49,446 bases of DNA from DAOUCP01 sp034432155 (lineage in GTDB: Bacteria > Chloroflexota > Anaerolineae > Epilineales > Epilineaceae), in NCBI GenBank assembly GCA_034432155.1, contig DAOUCP010000032.1, positions 1 through 49,446 of the forward strand, given 5' to 3'. Both the position numbers and the translations under genes were made by a program. Every line of letters starts with the position of its first letter. The stretch's first letter is position 1. Of this stretch, positions 1 to 7,532 are shown piece by piece. The notes below the pieces were generated by a model. It was not told the origin of the DNA, did no database searches, and saw only the letters and a program-made list of their open reading frames with translations.

Positions 1-425
1 GGCGGGATGCGCACCTCGTCGGGGTGCTCGCGGTTGTAGGGATGGCTGGCCGTGCTGACCATCAACACATCGTCGGTCAGGCTCATCCAGCCGTGGTAGA
101 CGCCCGGCGGGACGACGATGAGGCGGGGGCGGCGGTCGCCGACCACAATCTCCATCATCTCCTGGTAGGTGGGACTATCCTGGCGGTCATCCCGCAGCAC
201 GAACTTGGCCGCGCCGTGGACGATGCAGAACCAGTCCCACAGTTCGGCGTGCTTGTGAAAGGCGCGGATGGCGCCGCGCACCGGGTCGCCCACCAGGTAG
301 ACCTGGCCAAAGCGGTGGATCACGGCGTGCGGTTCAGGACCGCCGGCCGCGCGGGCGATCTCGAACAGATAGCCCCGGTCGTCCATCAGAACCGGCAGAT
401 CAATGATCTGTACTCCGTCTATCAT
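1..425 (-). CDS. RmlC-like NDP-sugar 3,5-epimerase (3' end off window)
   Basis: This is the start of a cupin-fold protein of the dTDP-4-dehydrorhamnose 3,5-epimerase family; about 141 codons are visible and the C-terminus lies beyond the left edge. The family epimerises C3 and C5 of NDP-4-keto-6-deoxy sugars in the cytoplasm. Visible family features are the His-containing segment RAFHKH near residue 57 and the PPGVYHGW segment near residue 113, which matches the P-x-G-x-x-H-G pattern of the RmlC barrel. The ATG at 425 is preceded by AAGGAGA at a good distance. It is the last visible gene of a six-gene minus-strand operon and starts 18 bases after the upstream epimerase gene ends. The exact sugar substrate cannot be told; some members of this group act as isomerases rather than 3,5-epimerases. 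Confidence 0.85.
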   Translation of the reverse strand, partial: MIDGVQIIDLPVLMDDRGYLFEIARAAGGPEPHAVIHRFGQVYLVGDPVRGAIRAFHKHAELWDWFCIVHGAAKFVLRDDRQDSPTYQEMMEIVVGDRRPRLIVVPPGVYHGWMSLTDDVLMVSTASHPYNREHPDEVRIP

Positions 426-443
426 GAGATTCTCCTTGCATTG

Positions 444-1577
444 CTATTGGATCAGCCTGCGCTGTGCCAGTTCCCGTGTCGCCATTTCGACGCGATCTTG
501 AGCGTCCTGCTGCTGGCGCACCCATTCCACCAGCCCAGCCATCCCGTCCTCGAACCGCACGCGCGGCCGGTAGCCCACCGCAGCGATGCGCCCGATGTCG
601 GCAAAGCAGTGGCGGATGTCGCCGGCGCGGAACTGGTGGACGATCTCGGGCCGCACCGCCCCATTCAGGTGCTCGGTCAGCGCCTGCGCCATGTCGAGTA
701 TCGTCAGCGCCCGCCCAGTGCCCACGTTGAAGGCGCCATCGTCCATCTCCTCCCGCTCCAGCGCCAGTAGGTTGGCCTGCACCACGTCGCTGACGTGGGT
801 GAAATCGCGGCTCTGGAGGCCATCCTCGAAAACCATGGGTGGGTTGCCGTTGAGCAGCCGCGCGGAGAAGATGGCCGCCGCGCCGGTGTACGGATTGGAG
901 AGTGCCTGGCGCGGCCCGTAGGTGTTGAAATAGCGCAGCGCCACGGTGGGTACGCCATAGGCTCGCCCAATCGTCAAACACATCTCCTCCTGGTCCTTCT
1001 TCGTAATGGCATAGATGCTGGTGGGGTATAATGGCTTTTCCTCATTCGTGGGCAGGGGTTGGACCGGCTCCCCGCAAAGCGGACAGTGCATCTCCCAATC
1101 TCGCGCCGCCAGTTGCTCATCGGAACGCAATCTCGGGTATACCTCTCCATGCGCGACGCACTGGTACTTACCCTCGCCGTAGATGGACATGGACGATGCG
1201 ACGATCAGCTTGCGCACGCCATGTCTCTCGTTGGCGAGGATGTCGAGCAGCACGGCCGTGCCGCGCGTGTTCACGTCCACGTAACGCGCGATCTCGTACA
1301 TGGATTGTCCCACGCCCACTACGGCGGCCTGGTGAAAGATCACATCCACGCCCTGCACGGCCCGGCACAGCCTCTCGCGATCGCGCATGTCGCCCAGGAT
1401 GTACTCGGCGTCCGGGTTAGCATACTCAGGCCAACGGCCCTCCTCGGGCAAGCCGCCGTGCACCTGGGGCTCCAGGTTATCGTACACGCGCACGCGGTGG
1501 CCCTTCGCCACCAGCGCATCCACCAGGTGAGAGCCGATGAAGCCGGCTCCGCCGGTCACCAGTACCGTTTCACTCAT
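444..1577 (-). CDS. NAD-dependent NDP-sugar epimerase, probably dTDP-L-rhamnose 4-epimerase type
   Basis: This 377-residue protein is an extended short-chain dehydrogenase that should epimerise or dehydrate a nucleotide sugar. It has the NAD-binding TGGAGFIG motif (residues 8-15), a catalytic serine segment ASSMSIYG near 127-134 and the Tyr-x-x-x-Lys pair at Y189/K193. An insertion at about 138-180 contains C140, H143, C165 and C168 and looks like a small metal-binding knuckle. I associate this insertion with enzymes annotated as dTDP-L-rhamnose 4-epimerase, which make 6-deoxytalose. Its ATG lies 3 bases after the aminotransferase stop, with GAGGA inside the upstream gene as ribosome site, so the genes are co-translated. 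The adjacent RmlC-like gene supports deoxysugar synthesis. UDP-glucose 4-epimerase is the alternative assignment. Confidence 0.88.
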   Translation of the reverse strand: MSETVLVTGGAGFIGSHLVDALVAKGHRVRVYDNLEPQVHGGLPEEGRWPEYANPDAEYILGDMRDRERLCRAVQGVDVIFHQAAVVGVGQSMYEIARYVDVNTRGTAVLLDILANERHGVRKLIVASSMSIYGEGKYQCVAHGEVYPRLRSDEQLAARDWEMHCPLCGEPVQPLPTNEEKPLYPTSIYAITKKDQEEMCLTIGRAYGVPTVALRYFNTYGPRQALSNPYTGAAAIFSARLLNGNPPMVFEDGLQSRDFTHVSDVVQANLLALEREEMDDGAFNVGTGRALTILDMAQALTEHLNGAVRPEIVHQFRAGDIRHCFADIGRIAAVGYRPRVRFEDGMAGLVEWVRQQQDAQDRVEMATRELAQRRLIQ

Positions 1578-1580
1578 AGG

Positions 1581-2750
1581 TCACTCGTCCTCTGAACGAA
1601 GGAAATCGGCCATGGCGGCGACCACGAAGCCTTGCATCGCTTCGGTCAGTTCCGGGTAGATGGGCAGCGCCAACGTCTCCCGCGCCGCCCCTTCGCTGGC
1701 CGGAAAACCGCCAGCCCGATACCCCAGCTCCGCAAAGCACTCCTGCAAATGCAACGGCGCCGGGTAGTAAATCTCTGTCCCGATGCCGAGCTGCTTCAGG
1801 TGCGCCACCAAAGCATCCCGCCGCGGCGCCCGGATCACGAACTGGTTGTAAATGTGCCGGCCGTAGCCGGCGTCATGCGGCAGGCCGACGACCTTCTGAC
1901 CCCTGACCCCTGACTCCTGATCCGTGATCCCTGCTGCCGCGAACAGCCGGCGGTATGTGGCCGCGTTGCGCTGCCGGCCCGCGGTCCAGCCGTCCAGGTA
2001 CTTAAGCTTCACCCGCAGCACGGCAGCCTGCAGCGCGTCCAGCCGGAAGTTGCCGCCCACGATCTTGTGAACGTACTTGGGCTTGGCGCCGTGCCCCCGA
2101 AGCAACCGCACCCGCTCGGCCAGCTCGGGGTCGTTCGTCGTGACCATGCCGCCGTCGCCGAACCCGCCCAGATTCTTGGAGGGGAAGAAGCTGAAGCACC
2201 CCAGGTGGCCGATGGAGCCGGCGCGTCGCCCTCGGTATTCAGCCCCGATCGCCTGCGCGGCGTCCTCGATGACGTAGAGGTTGTGCCGACCTGCGACCTC
2301 CATGATCGGGTCCATGTCGGCCATCTGTCCAAACAGATGGACCGGCACGATCGCCCGCGTGCGCTCCGTCACGGCCGCCTCGATCCCTGGCGGAGCGATG
2401 TTGTACGTCAGCGGGTCAATGTCCGCGAAGACCGGCGTGGCCCCCAGCCGCGCAATGGAGCCCGCCGTGGCGAAGAAAGTGTACGGCGTGGTGATTACCT
2501 CGTCCCCAGGCCGGATCCCGATCGCCATCAGGCTGACCAACAGCGCATCCGTGCCCGACGACACGCCGATGCCATACGGACACCCGCAGTACGCGGCCAC
2601 TTCTCCCTCCAGCGCCTCAACCTCGGGTCCGAGGATGAAACGCTGTGACTCCAGGACACGGTCCAGCGCGAGGCGAATCTCGTCCTTGATGGTCGCATAC
2701 TGGGCCTTCAGATCAAGCAGTGGAACGCCCATCGGGGTCTGGGTGGTCAC
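1581..2750 (-). CDS. wbpE: DegT/DnrJ/EryC1 sugar aminotransferase, WbpE-like
   Basis: This 389-residue PLP-dependent aminotransferase should install an amino group on a 3-keto nucleotide sugar. The PLP lysine is K192 in SFFPSKNLGG, and the cofactor aspartate is D163 in EDAAQ. I chose the GTG at 2750 because it overlaps the acetyltransferase stop by four bases (GTGA) and because the family similarity begins there; the longer upstream reading frame is out-of-frame translation of the neighbour. Together with the WbpD-like and WbpB-like genes immediately upstream it forms the three-step set that turns UDP-GlcNAcA into UDP-2,3-diacetamido-glucuronic acid. Residues about 272-286 are encoded by six imperfect heptamers, an in-frame 42-bp insertion lying in a loop region before the GYGRHIYNQFVIR segment. 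The family call is firm; the substrate is inferred from context. Confidence 0.9.
   Translation of the reverse strand: MTTQTPMGVPLLDLKAQYATIKDEIRLALDRVLESQRFILGPEVEALEGEVAAYCGCPYGIGVSSGTDALLVSLMAIGIRPGDEVITTPYTFFATAGSIARLGATPVFADIDPLTYNIAPPGIEAAVTERTRAIVPVHLFGQMADMDPIMEVAGRHNLYVIEDAAQAIGAEYRGRRAGSIGHLGCFSFFPSKNLGGFGDGGMVTTNDPELAERVRLLRGHGAKPKYVHKIVGGNFRLDALQAAVLRVKLKYLDGWTAGRQRNAATYRRLFAAAGITDQESGVRGQKVVGLPHDAGYGRHIYNQFVIRAPRRDALVAHLKQLGIGTEIYYPAPLHLQECFAELGYRAGGFPASEGAARETLALPIYPELTEAMQGFVVAAMADFLRSEDE
1894..1935. repeat. Six tandem heptamers inside the aminotransferase gene
   Basis: On the plus strand the six 7-base units are TTCTGAC, CCCTGAC, CCCTGAC, TCCTGAT, CCGTGAT and CCCTGCT. Their 42 bases equal 14 codons, so the reading frame is kept. 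Similar short tandem heptamers are known in several bacterial groups; here they are seen directly. Confidence 0.9.
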
Positions 2751-3382
2751 TGCGGCCTCCGTTCTTCGCTCGCAGGGAGTGGTTCGTCCTCCGGCCAATC
2801 CAGGCAACGCACCACGCCTGGCTCGACCTCTCGATAACGCCAGCCGCTTTCGGGGCAAACCATCAAACCTTTCTCGTCCGGAGCGGCCAACCGATAGCCG
2901 TGGCGGCTCATCCAGCCGCGCTGGCGTGCCGGCACCCCCAACATGAGCGCATAGTCGGGTGCGTCCCCGCGCACCACCGCGCCAGCGCCGATGAACGCGT
3001 AGCGGCCAATGGTCGCGCCGCAGACGATGGTCGCGTTGGCGCCGATGGTAGCCCCCCGACGCACCAGCGTTCGCTGGTACTCGCTGTGCCGCACGATCTG
3101 CGAGCGAGGGTTGATCACGTTGGTGAACACGCACGACGGCCCGCAGAAGACGTCGTCCTCCAGCTCGACGCCCGTGTAAACCGACACGTTGTTCTGGATC
3201 TTAACGTTGTTGCCGATGACCACACCGCTGGCGACGAGGACATTCTGGCCCAGGATGCACCGCTCGCCGATGCGCGCGCCGGCCATCACATCGCAGAAGT
3301 GCCAGATTCTGGTCCCCGCGCCGATTTCGGCCGGCTCATCCACATAGGCGCTGGGATGCACAAAGTACGGCTTGTCGGCCAT
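2747..3382 (-). CDS. wbpD: Left-handed beta-helix sugar N-acetyltransferase, WbpD-like
   Basis: This 211-residue protein is built of hexapeptide repeats such as IGAGTR, IGERCI, VVIGNN, VKIQNN and IGANAT, which form a left-handed beta helix, and it matches the UDP-2-acetamido-3-amino-glucuronate acetyltransferase (WbpD/WlbB) group. These trimeric enzymes use acetyl-CoA to acetylate the 3-amino group made by the neighbouring aminotransferase. The start at 3382 (ATGGCC) is favoured over the in-frame ATG at 3397: GAGGT lies about 9 bases upstream and the codon follows one base after the TGA that ends the WbpB-like frame. Its stop overlaps the aminotransferase GTG. The C-terminal tail has a short Cys-containing stretch (C-P-E-S to R-C-L-D-W) that is often seen in this group. 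Confidence 0.88.
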   Translation of the reverse strand: MADKPYFVHPSAYVDEPAEIGAGTRIWHFCDVMAGARIGERCILGQNVLVASGVVIGNNVKIQNNVSVYTGVELEDDVFCGPSCVFTNVINPRSQIVRHSEYQRTLVRRGATIGANATIVCGATIGRYAFIGAGAVVRGDAPDYALMLGVPARQRGWMSRHGYRLAAPDEKGLMVCPESGWRYREVEPGVVRCLDWPEDEPLPASEERRPQ

Positions 3383-3383
3383 T

Positions 3384-4379
3384 TCAGAGCACCTCAATGG
3401 GCAGGCTCACCGGCTCGCCGTTCGTGACCAACGAACGCTGTGCGGCCTGCAATACCTTCAACACGCGCAGCCCACTGGCCCCATCGGTCAGCGGCGGCCG
3501 GCGGCTCGTCATCGCCTCCAGGAACGCCTGGCATTCCTAGCGCAACGGTTCGTCGGCGGGGAAAGGGATTTCCTGCCCATCGCCCTTGACCGGCACCAGC
3601 TCGCCGTCGCGCACGTCCACGTGCTGGTCGTACAGCACCAGCTTCTTGGCCACGTCGTCGAAGCTGGCCATCTTGCGCGCGCCGATGACCACCAGTCGCT
3701 GCTCCTTGAAGGGGTGTAGCCACGAAACGTAGATGTGGGCGCGCACGCCGTTGTCGAAAAGGAGGTTCGTCACCGTCACGTCGGCGATGTTTGGCTGCAC
3801 GTAGCATCCGCCGCAGGCGGTTACCTGGAAGGGCAATTCGCCCACCAGCCGCAAGATGATGGCGATATCGTGCGGCGCGAAACTCCACAAGATGTTCTCC
3901 TCGCGGCGCACCTTTCCGAGGCTCAGGCGATTGGAATAGATGTAACGCACTTCGCCTAGCTCGCCCGAGCGCACGAGCTCCAACAGGCGGCCAATGCCCG
4001 GATGGTATTCCAGCACGTGGCCGACCATCAGGATGCGGCCCCGGCCTTCGGCGAGGCGCACCAACTCGACACCCTCGTGGTACGTGAGCGCCAGCGGCTT
4101 CTCCACCAGCACGTCCTTCGCCCCGGCCAGCGCCTCGCGCGCCAGCGCGTAATGGGTCTCCGCTGGCGTAGCGATCACCACGCCCTCCACCGGAGTGTTC
4201 AGCACTGCGTCCATGTGGGCGACCACCCGGGCTTGCGGTGCGACCTCGGCTGCCAATGAGCAGGCTGATGGCGAACTGTCGCATACTGTGCCAAGAACTC
4301 CCAATTCGGCGAAGTTGCGCACCAGGTTCCGCCCCCAGTGACCGCAGCCCACCACAGCTATGGATTGTCTGTTCGTCAA
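3384..4379 (-). pseudogene. wbpB: WbpB-like Gfo/Idh/MocA sugar 3-dehydrogenase, interrupted by an in-frame amber codon
   Basis: The frame encodes an NAD-dependent oxidoreductase with the Rossmann motif GCGHWG (residues 11-16) and the catalytic EKPLA motif (93-97), similar to UDP-GlcNAcA 3-dehydrogenase WbpB. Translation starts at a TTG at 4379, nine bases after a strong AAGGAGA. Codon 281 (bases 3539-3537) is TAG. The same frame then continues for exactly 50 sense codons to a TGA at 3386-3384, one base before the acetyltransferase ATG. The continuation has the expected family ending, including ECQAFLEAM, then LTDGASGLRVL and AAQRSL. It is therefore one gene with a point stop, perhaps GAG to TAG, not two genes. 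Without the tail the product would be a 280-residue fragment lacking the final helices. A sequencing error, a true nonsense mutation or amber read-through are all possible. Confidence 0.85.
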
Positions 4380-4687
4380 CGTGCGATGTCTCCTTTGTGA
4401 TGTTGAAACGTCCGGCTTCCACCAATCGTGAAGCACAGGCCTGTGTGGGTCACGGCTGTCTTTGGCTCGGCGAGTCTGGGCATGCGCTCTCAGCCACGCT
4501 TCTCGCTGGTTGTCCGCGCATTAAGCACCACTGGTCGGCCCATCTGCTGAGAACCGCACCCGTAGAACCATGGTCCCCAGGCGTCCAATCCGGGATACAG
4601 GCAGCCGCCGGGCACGCTCCGCCCCCCTCTACTGCCTCAATCTGGGGAGAGGGACCACGGCTATGCGCACTCCACCCGGAGCAGCGG
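4380..4687 (-). promoter_or_regulatory. Leader between the NusG-like gene and the sugar genes
   Basis: These 308 bases hold no convincing gene. They contain the AAGGAGA site for the TTG start at 4379 and a 12-base perfect palindrome CACAGGCCTGTG at 4434-4445, about 55 bases upstream of that start. A position between a NusG paralogue and its presumed target operon suits an antitermination or pause region, but I see no clear terminator hairpin, so that role is inferred. Confidence 0.35.
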
Positions 4688-5347
4688 CTACGACAGGCGG
4701 GGCGGTTGGTTGCAGTATGGCGCAACCGGTTGGCTGTGGCAGGGCACAGCCGGTTGCTTGGGGCTGGGCGCAACCGGTTGATTGCGGTACGCGGCCAGCA
4801 GGCGGCCGCGGCCGCGGGTGCGGCGCGGCGGGCGGGGGCGGTCGGCGACCGGCTCCAGGGACCCGACCGGCACGATGGCGCGGCTGGCGGCAGCCAGGAA
4901 GCGGATCAGGATGCGTACGCGCTCGGCGGGGCCGGTTGGCCCCTCGAAGATCCCCTCCAGGCCGGCTAGGGGGCCTTCTTTCAGCCGCACGCGCTGACCG
5001 GGCTGGAACTGCGCCTTGGGAAAGCCGCCCCACGCCTCGAGACGGGCCACCACTTCCTGCACCCGGGCGATGGCGGTCTCCGGCACGCGCGCGGGCACGC
5101 CATCGAAAGATACCAGTCCCCGCAGCCCGGGTATCCAGCGCGGGATCCACGCATCGGACGGCTGGGAGTCGGCGCGAGCGAAGAGGTAGCAAGGAAACAC
5201 CGCCTGCAGCGACTCGCGTCCCCGCCGCCGCCGCGTGCACTGGGGCAGATACGTCTCGACCCCGCGCCGGTCCAGGTGCTCCGCGACCAGCCATTCCTGG
5301 CGCGGTTTCGTGTGCAAGGCGTACCAGAGGTGCGACCGCTGCGCCAT
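4688..5347 (-). CDS. NusG paralogue (RfaH/LoaP-like) heading the polysaccharide operon
   Basis: This 219-residue protein has a NusG N-terminal domain from residue 8 (WYALHTKPRQE), including ETYLPQ and the FPCYLFAR segment, and a KOW domain at about 116-135 (GQRVRLKEGPLAGLEGIF). NusG proteins bind the RNA polymerase clamp; specialised paralogues of the RfaH, LoaP and UpxY type promote transcription of long polysaccharide operons, and the position directly upstream of sugar genes fits that role. The start at 5347 is chosen because WYALHT normally lies close to the N-terminus; no good ribosome site is visible. After the KOW domain a basic stretch (RPRPPRRTRGRGR) leads into about 30 residues of degenerate 8-residue QPVAP-type repeats, which is unusual for NusG. 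The tail may be a local repeat expansion at the gene end. Confidence 0.85.
   Translation of the reverse strand: MAQRSHLWYALHTKPRQEWLVAEHLDRRGVETYLPQCTRRRRGRESLQAVFPCYLFARADSQPSDAWIPRWIPGLRGLVSFDGVPARVPETAIARVQEVVARLEAWGGFPKAQFQPGQRVRLKEGPLAGLEGIFEGPTGPAERVRILIRFLAAASRAIVPVGSLEPVADRPRPPRRTRGRGRLLAAYRNQPVAPSPKQPAVPCHSQPVAPYCNQPPRLS
4702..4785. repeat. 24-bp tandem repeat encoding the NusG-like tail
   Basis: CGGTTG-containing units recur at 4702, 4726, 4750 and 4774, exactly 24 bases apart. On the minus strand they encode 8-residue units containing QPVAP or QPAVP, and they continue to the stop codon. Confidence 0.8.
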
Positions 5348-5730
5348 GGCCGGGTCGTAATCCGACCTCCCGGCACGCGTGCCTTCTCGGCCCCCCATTC
5401 CTGCTGGTGGCTCATGCCCGTGTCCCGGTGGCTCGAACGGCCGCGCATCTGGGCCCGCAGGCCGCAAGTCGCCAGTACGCGAGGCTCTCACGATGAATCG
5501 CCACTCCCCCTGCGCGCCAATTAATGGCGCAGGCCGGGGCGCAGTGTCAAGAAACGGCGGTTCACGGTGACCCGCCGTTGACGCGTTGCCTGAGGTGCCA
5601 GCGCCGCCGTGCCTGCCCGGCGCCGGCGCACAGATGGGCCAGGCAGGTGGTACAATACGCGTGCTGCCCGCCTGAGAACCGGCTGGCGCAATACGGGTGC
5701 TGCCAAGCTGACAGCCGGGTTGGGCGACGG
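5348..5730. other. Gene-free region upstream of the NusG-like gene and tRNA-Sec
   Basis: No supported gene lies here. Seen directly are a hairpin GCGCCA-ATTAA-TGGCGC at 5514-5530, a second inverted repeat AACGGCGG/CCGCCGTT at 5553-5579, a TACAAT hexamer at 5651-5656 that could be a plus-strand -10 element about 75 bases before the tRNA (no good -35), and a 36-bp tandem duplication at 5653-5724. The hairpins could sit in the leader of the NusG-like gene on the minus strand. Confidence 0.5.
5653..5724. repeat. Two tandem 36-bp units just upstream of tRNA-Sec
   Basis: Units 5653-5688 and 5689-5724 both begin CAATACG and share GTGCTGCC and most later bases, about 27 of 36 by hand count. The second unit ends six bases before the tRNA. 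Confidence 0.75.
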
Positions 5731-5825
5731 GGGGATGGCTGGGGCCCGGTGGCCTCCTCGGTCTTCAAAACCGTTGGGCGGCGGCGTGAGCCGGCGCCGG
5801 TGGGTTCGACTCCCATGCATCCCCG
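5731..5825 (+). tRNA. selC: tRNA-Sec (anticodon TCA)
   Basis: The 95-base sequence folds as a bacterial selenocysteine tRNA. The acceptor arm is GGGGATGG (5731-5738) with GCATCCCC (5817-5824); seven of the eight pairs form and the inner one is G-G. The D arm has the extended 6-bp stem GGGGCC/GGCCTC with a CGGT loop. The anticodon loop is CTTCAAA, with anticodon TCA at 5765-5767 and stem CGGT/ACCG. The long extra arm pairs GGCGGCGGC with GCCGGCGCC around GTGA with one mismatch. The T loop is TTCGACT between GTGGG and CCCAT. No CCA is encoded. The long variable arm, 6-bp D stem and UCA anticodon distinguish it from tRNA-Ser and from suppressor tRNAs. The host should therefore insert selenocysteine, but selA, selB and selD are not in the window. 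Confidence 0.93.
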
Positions 5826-5974
5826 TCTCCGCGGAGCGCTGCCCGTCCGGCGGTGGCTGGTGGGATGCCAGGCCCTGCCCCAGTGCATCCCCGCCTGCGC
5901 GGAGCTTTGCGGCGGCGTCCTGCTACCCGATGGCCGAGTCTAAGTGCATCCCCGCCTCCGCTGGGCGTTGCCAC
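5817..5974. repeat. Three imperfect copies of the tRNA-Sec acceptor end, CRISPR-like spacing
   Basis: A segment of about 27 bases beginning GCATCCCCG occurs at 5817 (the 3' strand of the tRNA-Sec acceptor stem), at 5885 and at 5946. Shared bases continue through CT.CGC.G.GC..TGC. The last two copies are 61 bases apart and the first two 68. The intervening bases are not conserved. The copies could be att-like duplications of the tRNA end or a degenerate array; see findings. Confidence 0.7.
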
Positions 5975-5996
5975 CGCCGAGGGCAGCGTCAAATGA

Positions 5997-6032
5997 TTGA
6001 CGGGCCTCCCAAAACGATGGGGGGCCCGTCAA
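5997..6032. terminator. Strong inverted repeat between tRNA-Sec and kbl
   Basis: Arms 5997-6010 (TTGACGGGCCTCCC) and 6019-6032 (GGGGGGCCCGTCAA) pair over 14 bases with one G-T, around an 8-base loop. There is no T-run, so intrinsic termination is only likely. It lies between the plus-strand tRNA and the end of the minus-strand kbl gene and could serve both. Confidence 0.6.
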
Positions 6033-6282
6033 CTTAGCAGCCGGCGCACCCGGCCCGTGAGACCGGGCGTCGATTTCCGCGCACCCAGCATCAGCTTAAC
6101 CGATCTGCGTTCAGATTGCCTGACCGATCGCTTACCGCACCCTGACGGCTCGCGGACGATCGACCGACAACTACTGTTCGGCAAGCATCTCCAGCCTTAA
6201 GCGGCAGGTGGCCAGGCCGTGGAGCGCCGTGCCCCATCCGCTGGCTGGCGGGTCGTGTGCGACGCCAAGCCTGCTCGCGCCG
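6033..6282. other. Gene-free region downstream of kbl
   Basis: No gene is supported. A short inverted repeat CCCGG/CCGGG is visible near 6050-6069; otherwise I see nothing recognisable. Confidence 0.4.
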
Positions 6283-7479
6283 CTAGTCGATGACGCCCAG
6301 CTCCTTCCCGACCTTGGTGAAGGCGGCGACGGCCTTCTCGAGGTGCTCCTGCGTGTGGGCGGCTGAGATCTGCACCCGAATGCGCGCCTGACCCTTCGGC
6401 ACCACCGGGTAGAAGAAGCCGATGACGTAGATCCCCTCCTGGAGCATCCGGTCGGCCATGACCTGGCTGAGCTTGGCGTCACCCAGCATGATGGGCACGA
6501 TGGGGTGCTCGCCGGGGATGATGTGGAAGCCGGCGGCGGTCATCTGCTCCCGGAAGTACTTGGTATTGCGCACGAGCTGCTCGCGCAGATGCGACGTGGT
6601 GGACAGGATCTCCAGCGTCTTCAGGGCGGCGCAGACGATGCCGGGGGCCAGCGTATTCGAGAAGAGGTACGGCCGGCTCCGTTGGCGCAACAGGTCGACG
6701 ATCTCCTGCCGACCGGTGGTGAAGCCGCCCGAACCGCCGCCCATGGCCTTGCCCAGAGTGGAGGTGATGACGTCCACCCGGCCCAGCGCCCCGCAGTGCT
6801 CCACGCTGCCGCGGCCCGTCGGGCCAAAGAAACCGGTGGCATGCGAGTCGTCGACCATCACCATGGCTTCGTACTCGTCGGCCAGGTCACAGATCTTGTC
6901 GATCTGGGCGACGATGCCATCCATCGAGAAAACACCGTCCGTCGCAATCATCACCCGCCTCGCGCCCGCCGCCCGCGCCTCCTCAAGCTTCGCACGCAGG
7001 TCGGCCATGTCGTTGTTGGCATAGCGATAGCGCTGCGCCTTGCATAGGCGGATGCCGTCGATGACCGAGGCATGGTTCAGGGTGTCGCTGATGACGGCGT
7101 CCTCTTCGCCGAGCAGGACTTCGAACAGGCCGGCATTGGCGTCGAAGCACGACGTATACAGAATCGTCGCCTCGGTACCGAAGAACTCGGCGATGCGACG
7201 CTCGAGCTCGACATGGATGTCCTGGGTACCGCAGATGAAGCGCACCGAGGACAGGCCGAAGCCGTAGCGGGCCATGCCGTCTTGGGCGGCCTTCACGATG
7301 TCCGGGTGGTTGGCGAGGCCCAGGTAGTTGTTGGCGCAGAAGTTCAGAACTTGTGCCCCCGTGTTCAGCCTGATCTCAGGCTTCTGGTCGCTGACGATGA
7401 TCCGCTCGCGCTTGTACAGCCCCGCCTCGTCGATCTCCGCGAGCGTTGTCCTGAGCTCATCCCGTACTCTGCCAAGCAC
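6283..7479 (-). CDS. kbl: Glycine C-acetyltransferase (2-amino-3-ketobutyrate CoA ligase)
   Basis: This 398-residue protein is a PLP-dependent alpha-oxoamine synthase, the second step of threonine breakdown: 2-amino-3-ketobutyrate plus CoA gives glycine plus acetyl-CoA. The PLP lysine is K244 in STLGKAMGG, the cofactor Asp and His lie in VDDSHATGFFG (about 210-217), and NFCANNYLGLANHP (46-59) is typical of Kbl. The length is normal for the family. Translation starts at a GTG at 7479 behind GGGAGG. It follows tdh on the same strand after 53 bases, so the two form the classical threonine dehydrogenase pathway operon, with the order tdh then kbl. Confidence 0.95.
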   Translation of the reverse strand: MLGRVRDELRTTLAEIDEAGLYKRERIIVSDQKPEIRLNTGAQVLNFCANNYLGLANHPDIVKAAQDGMARYGFGLSSVRFICGTQDIHVELERRIAEFFGTEATILYTSCFDANAGLFEVLLGEEDAVISDTLNHASVIDGIRLCKAQRYRYANNDMADLRAKLEEARAAGARRVMIATDGVFSMDGIVAQIDKICDLADEYEAMVMVDDSHATGFFGPTGRGSVEHCGALGRVDVITSTLGKAMGGGSGGFTTGRQEIVDLLRQRSRPYLFSNTLAPGIVCAALKTLEILSTTSHLREQLVRNTKYFREQMTAAGFHIIPGEHPIVPIMLGDAKLSQVMADRMLQEGIYVIGFFYPVVPKGQARIRVQISAAHTQEHLEKAVAAFTKVGKELGVID

Positions 7480-7532
7480 TGTGTTGCCTCCCTTTCCTGT
7501 CTATCTGGTTGAGCAATGTGGAACGCGGGCCG

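Noticed and set aside
3537..3539. Selenocysteine or pyrrolysine insertion at the WbpB stop
   Set aside because: The codon is TAG, not TGA, so the tRNA-Sec cannot read it, and no pyrrolysine genes are seen. A point mutation or sequence error is simpler.
3394..4425. Long minus-strand open frame overlapping the WbpB-like gene
   Set aside because: It is read in another frame of a gene with clear family motifs, and its translation is Arg/Gly-rich without any motif; a GC-rich shadow.
5562..5888. Cys-containing minus-strand open frame across the tRNA-Sec region
   Set aside because: It runs antisense through the tRNA and gets its Cys pattern from the 36-bp DNA repeat; no start with a ribosome site was found.
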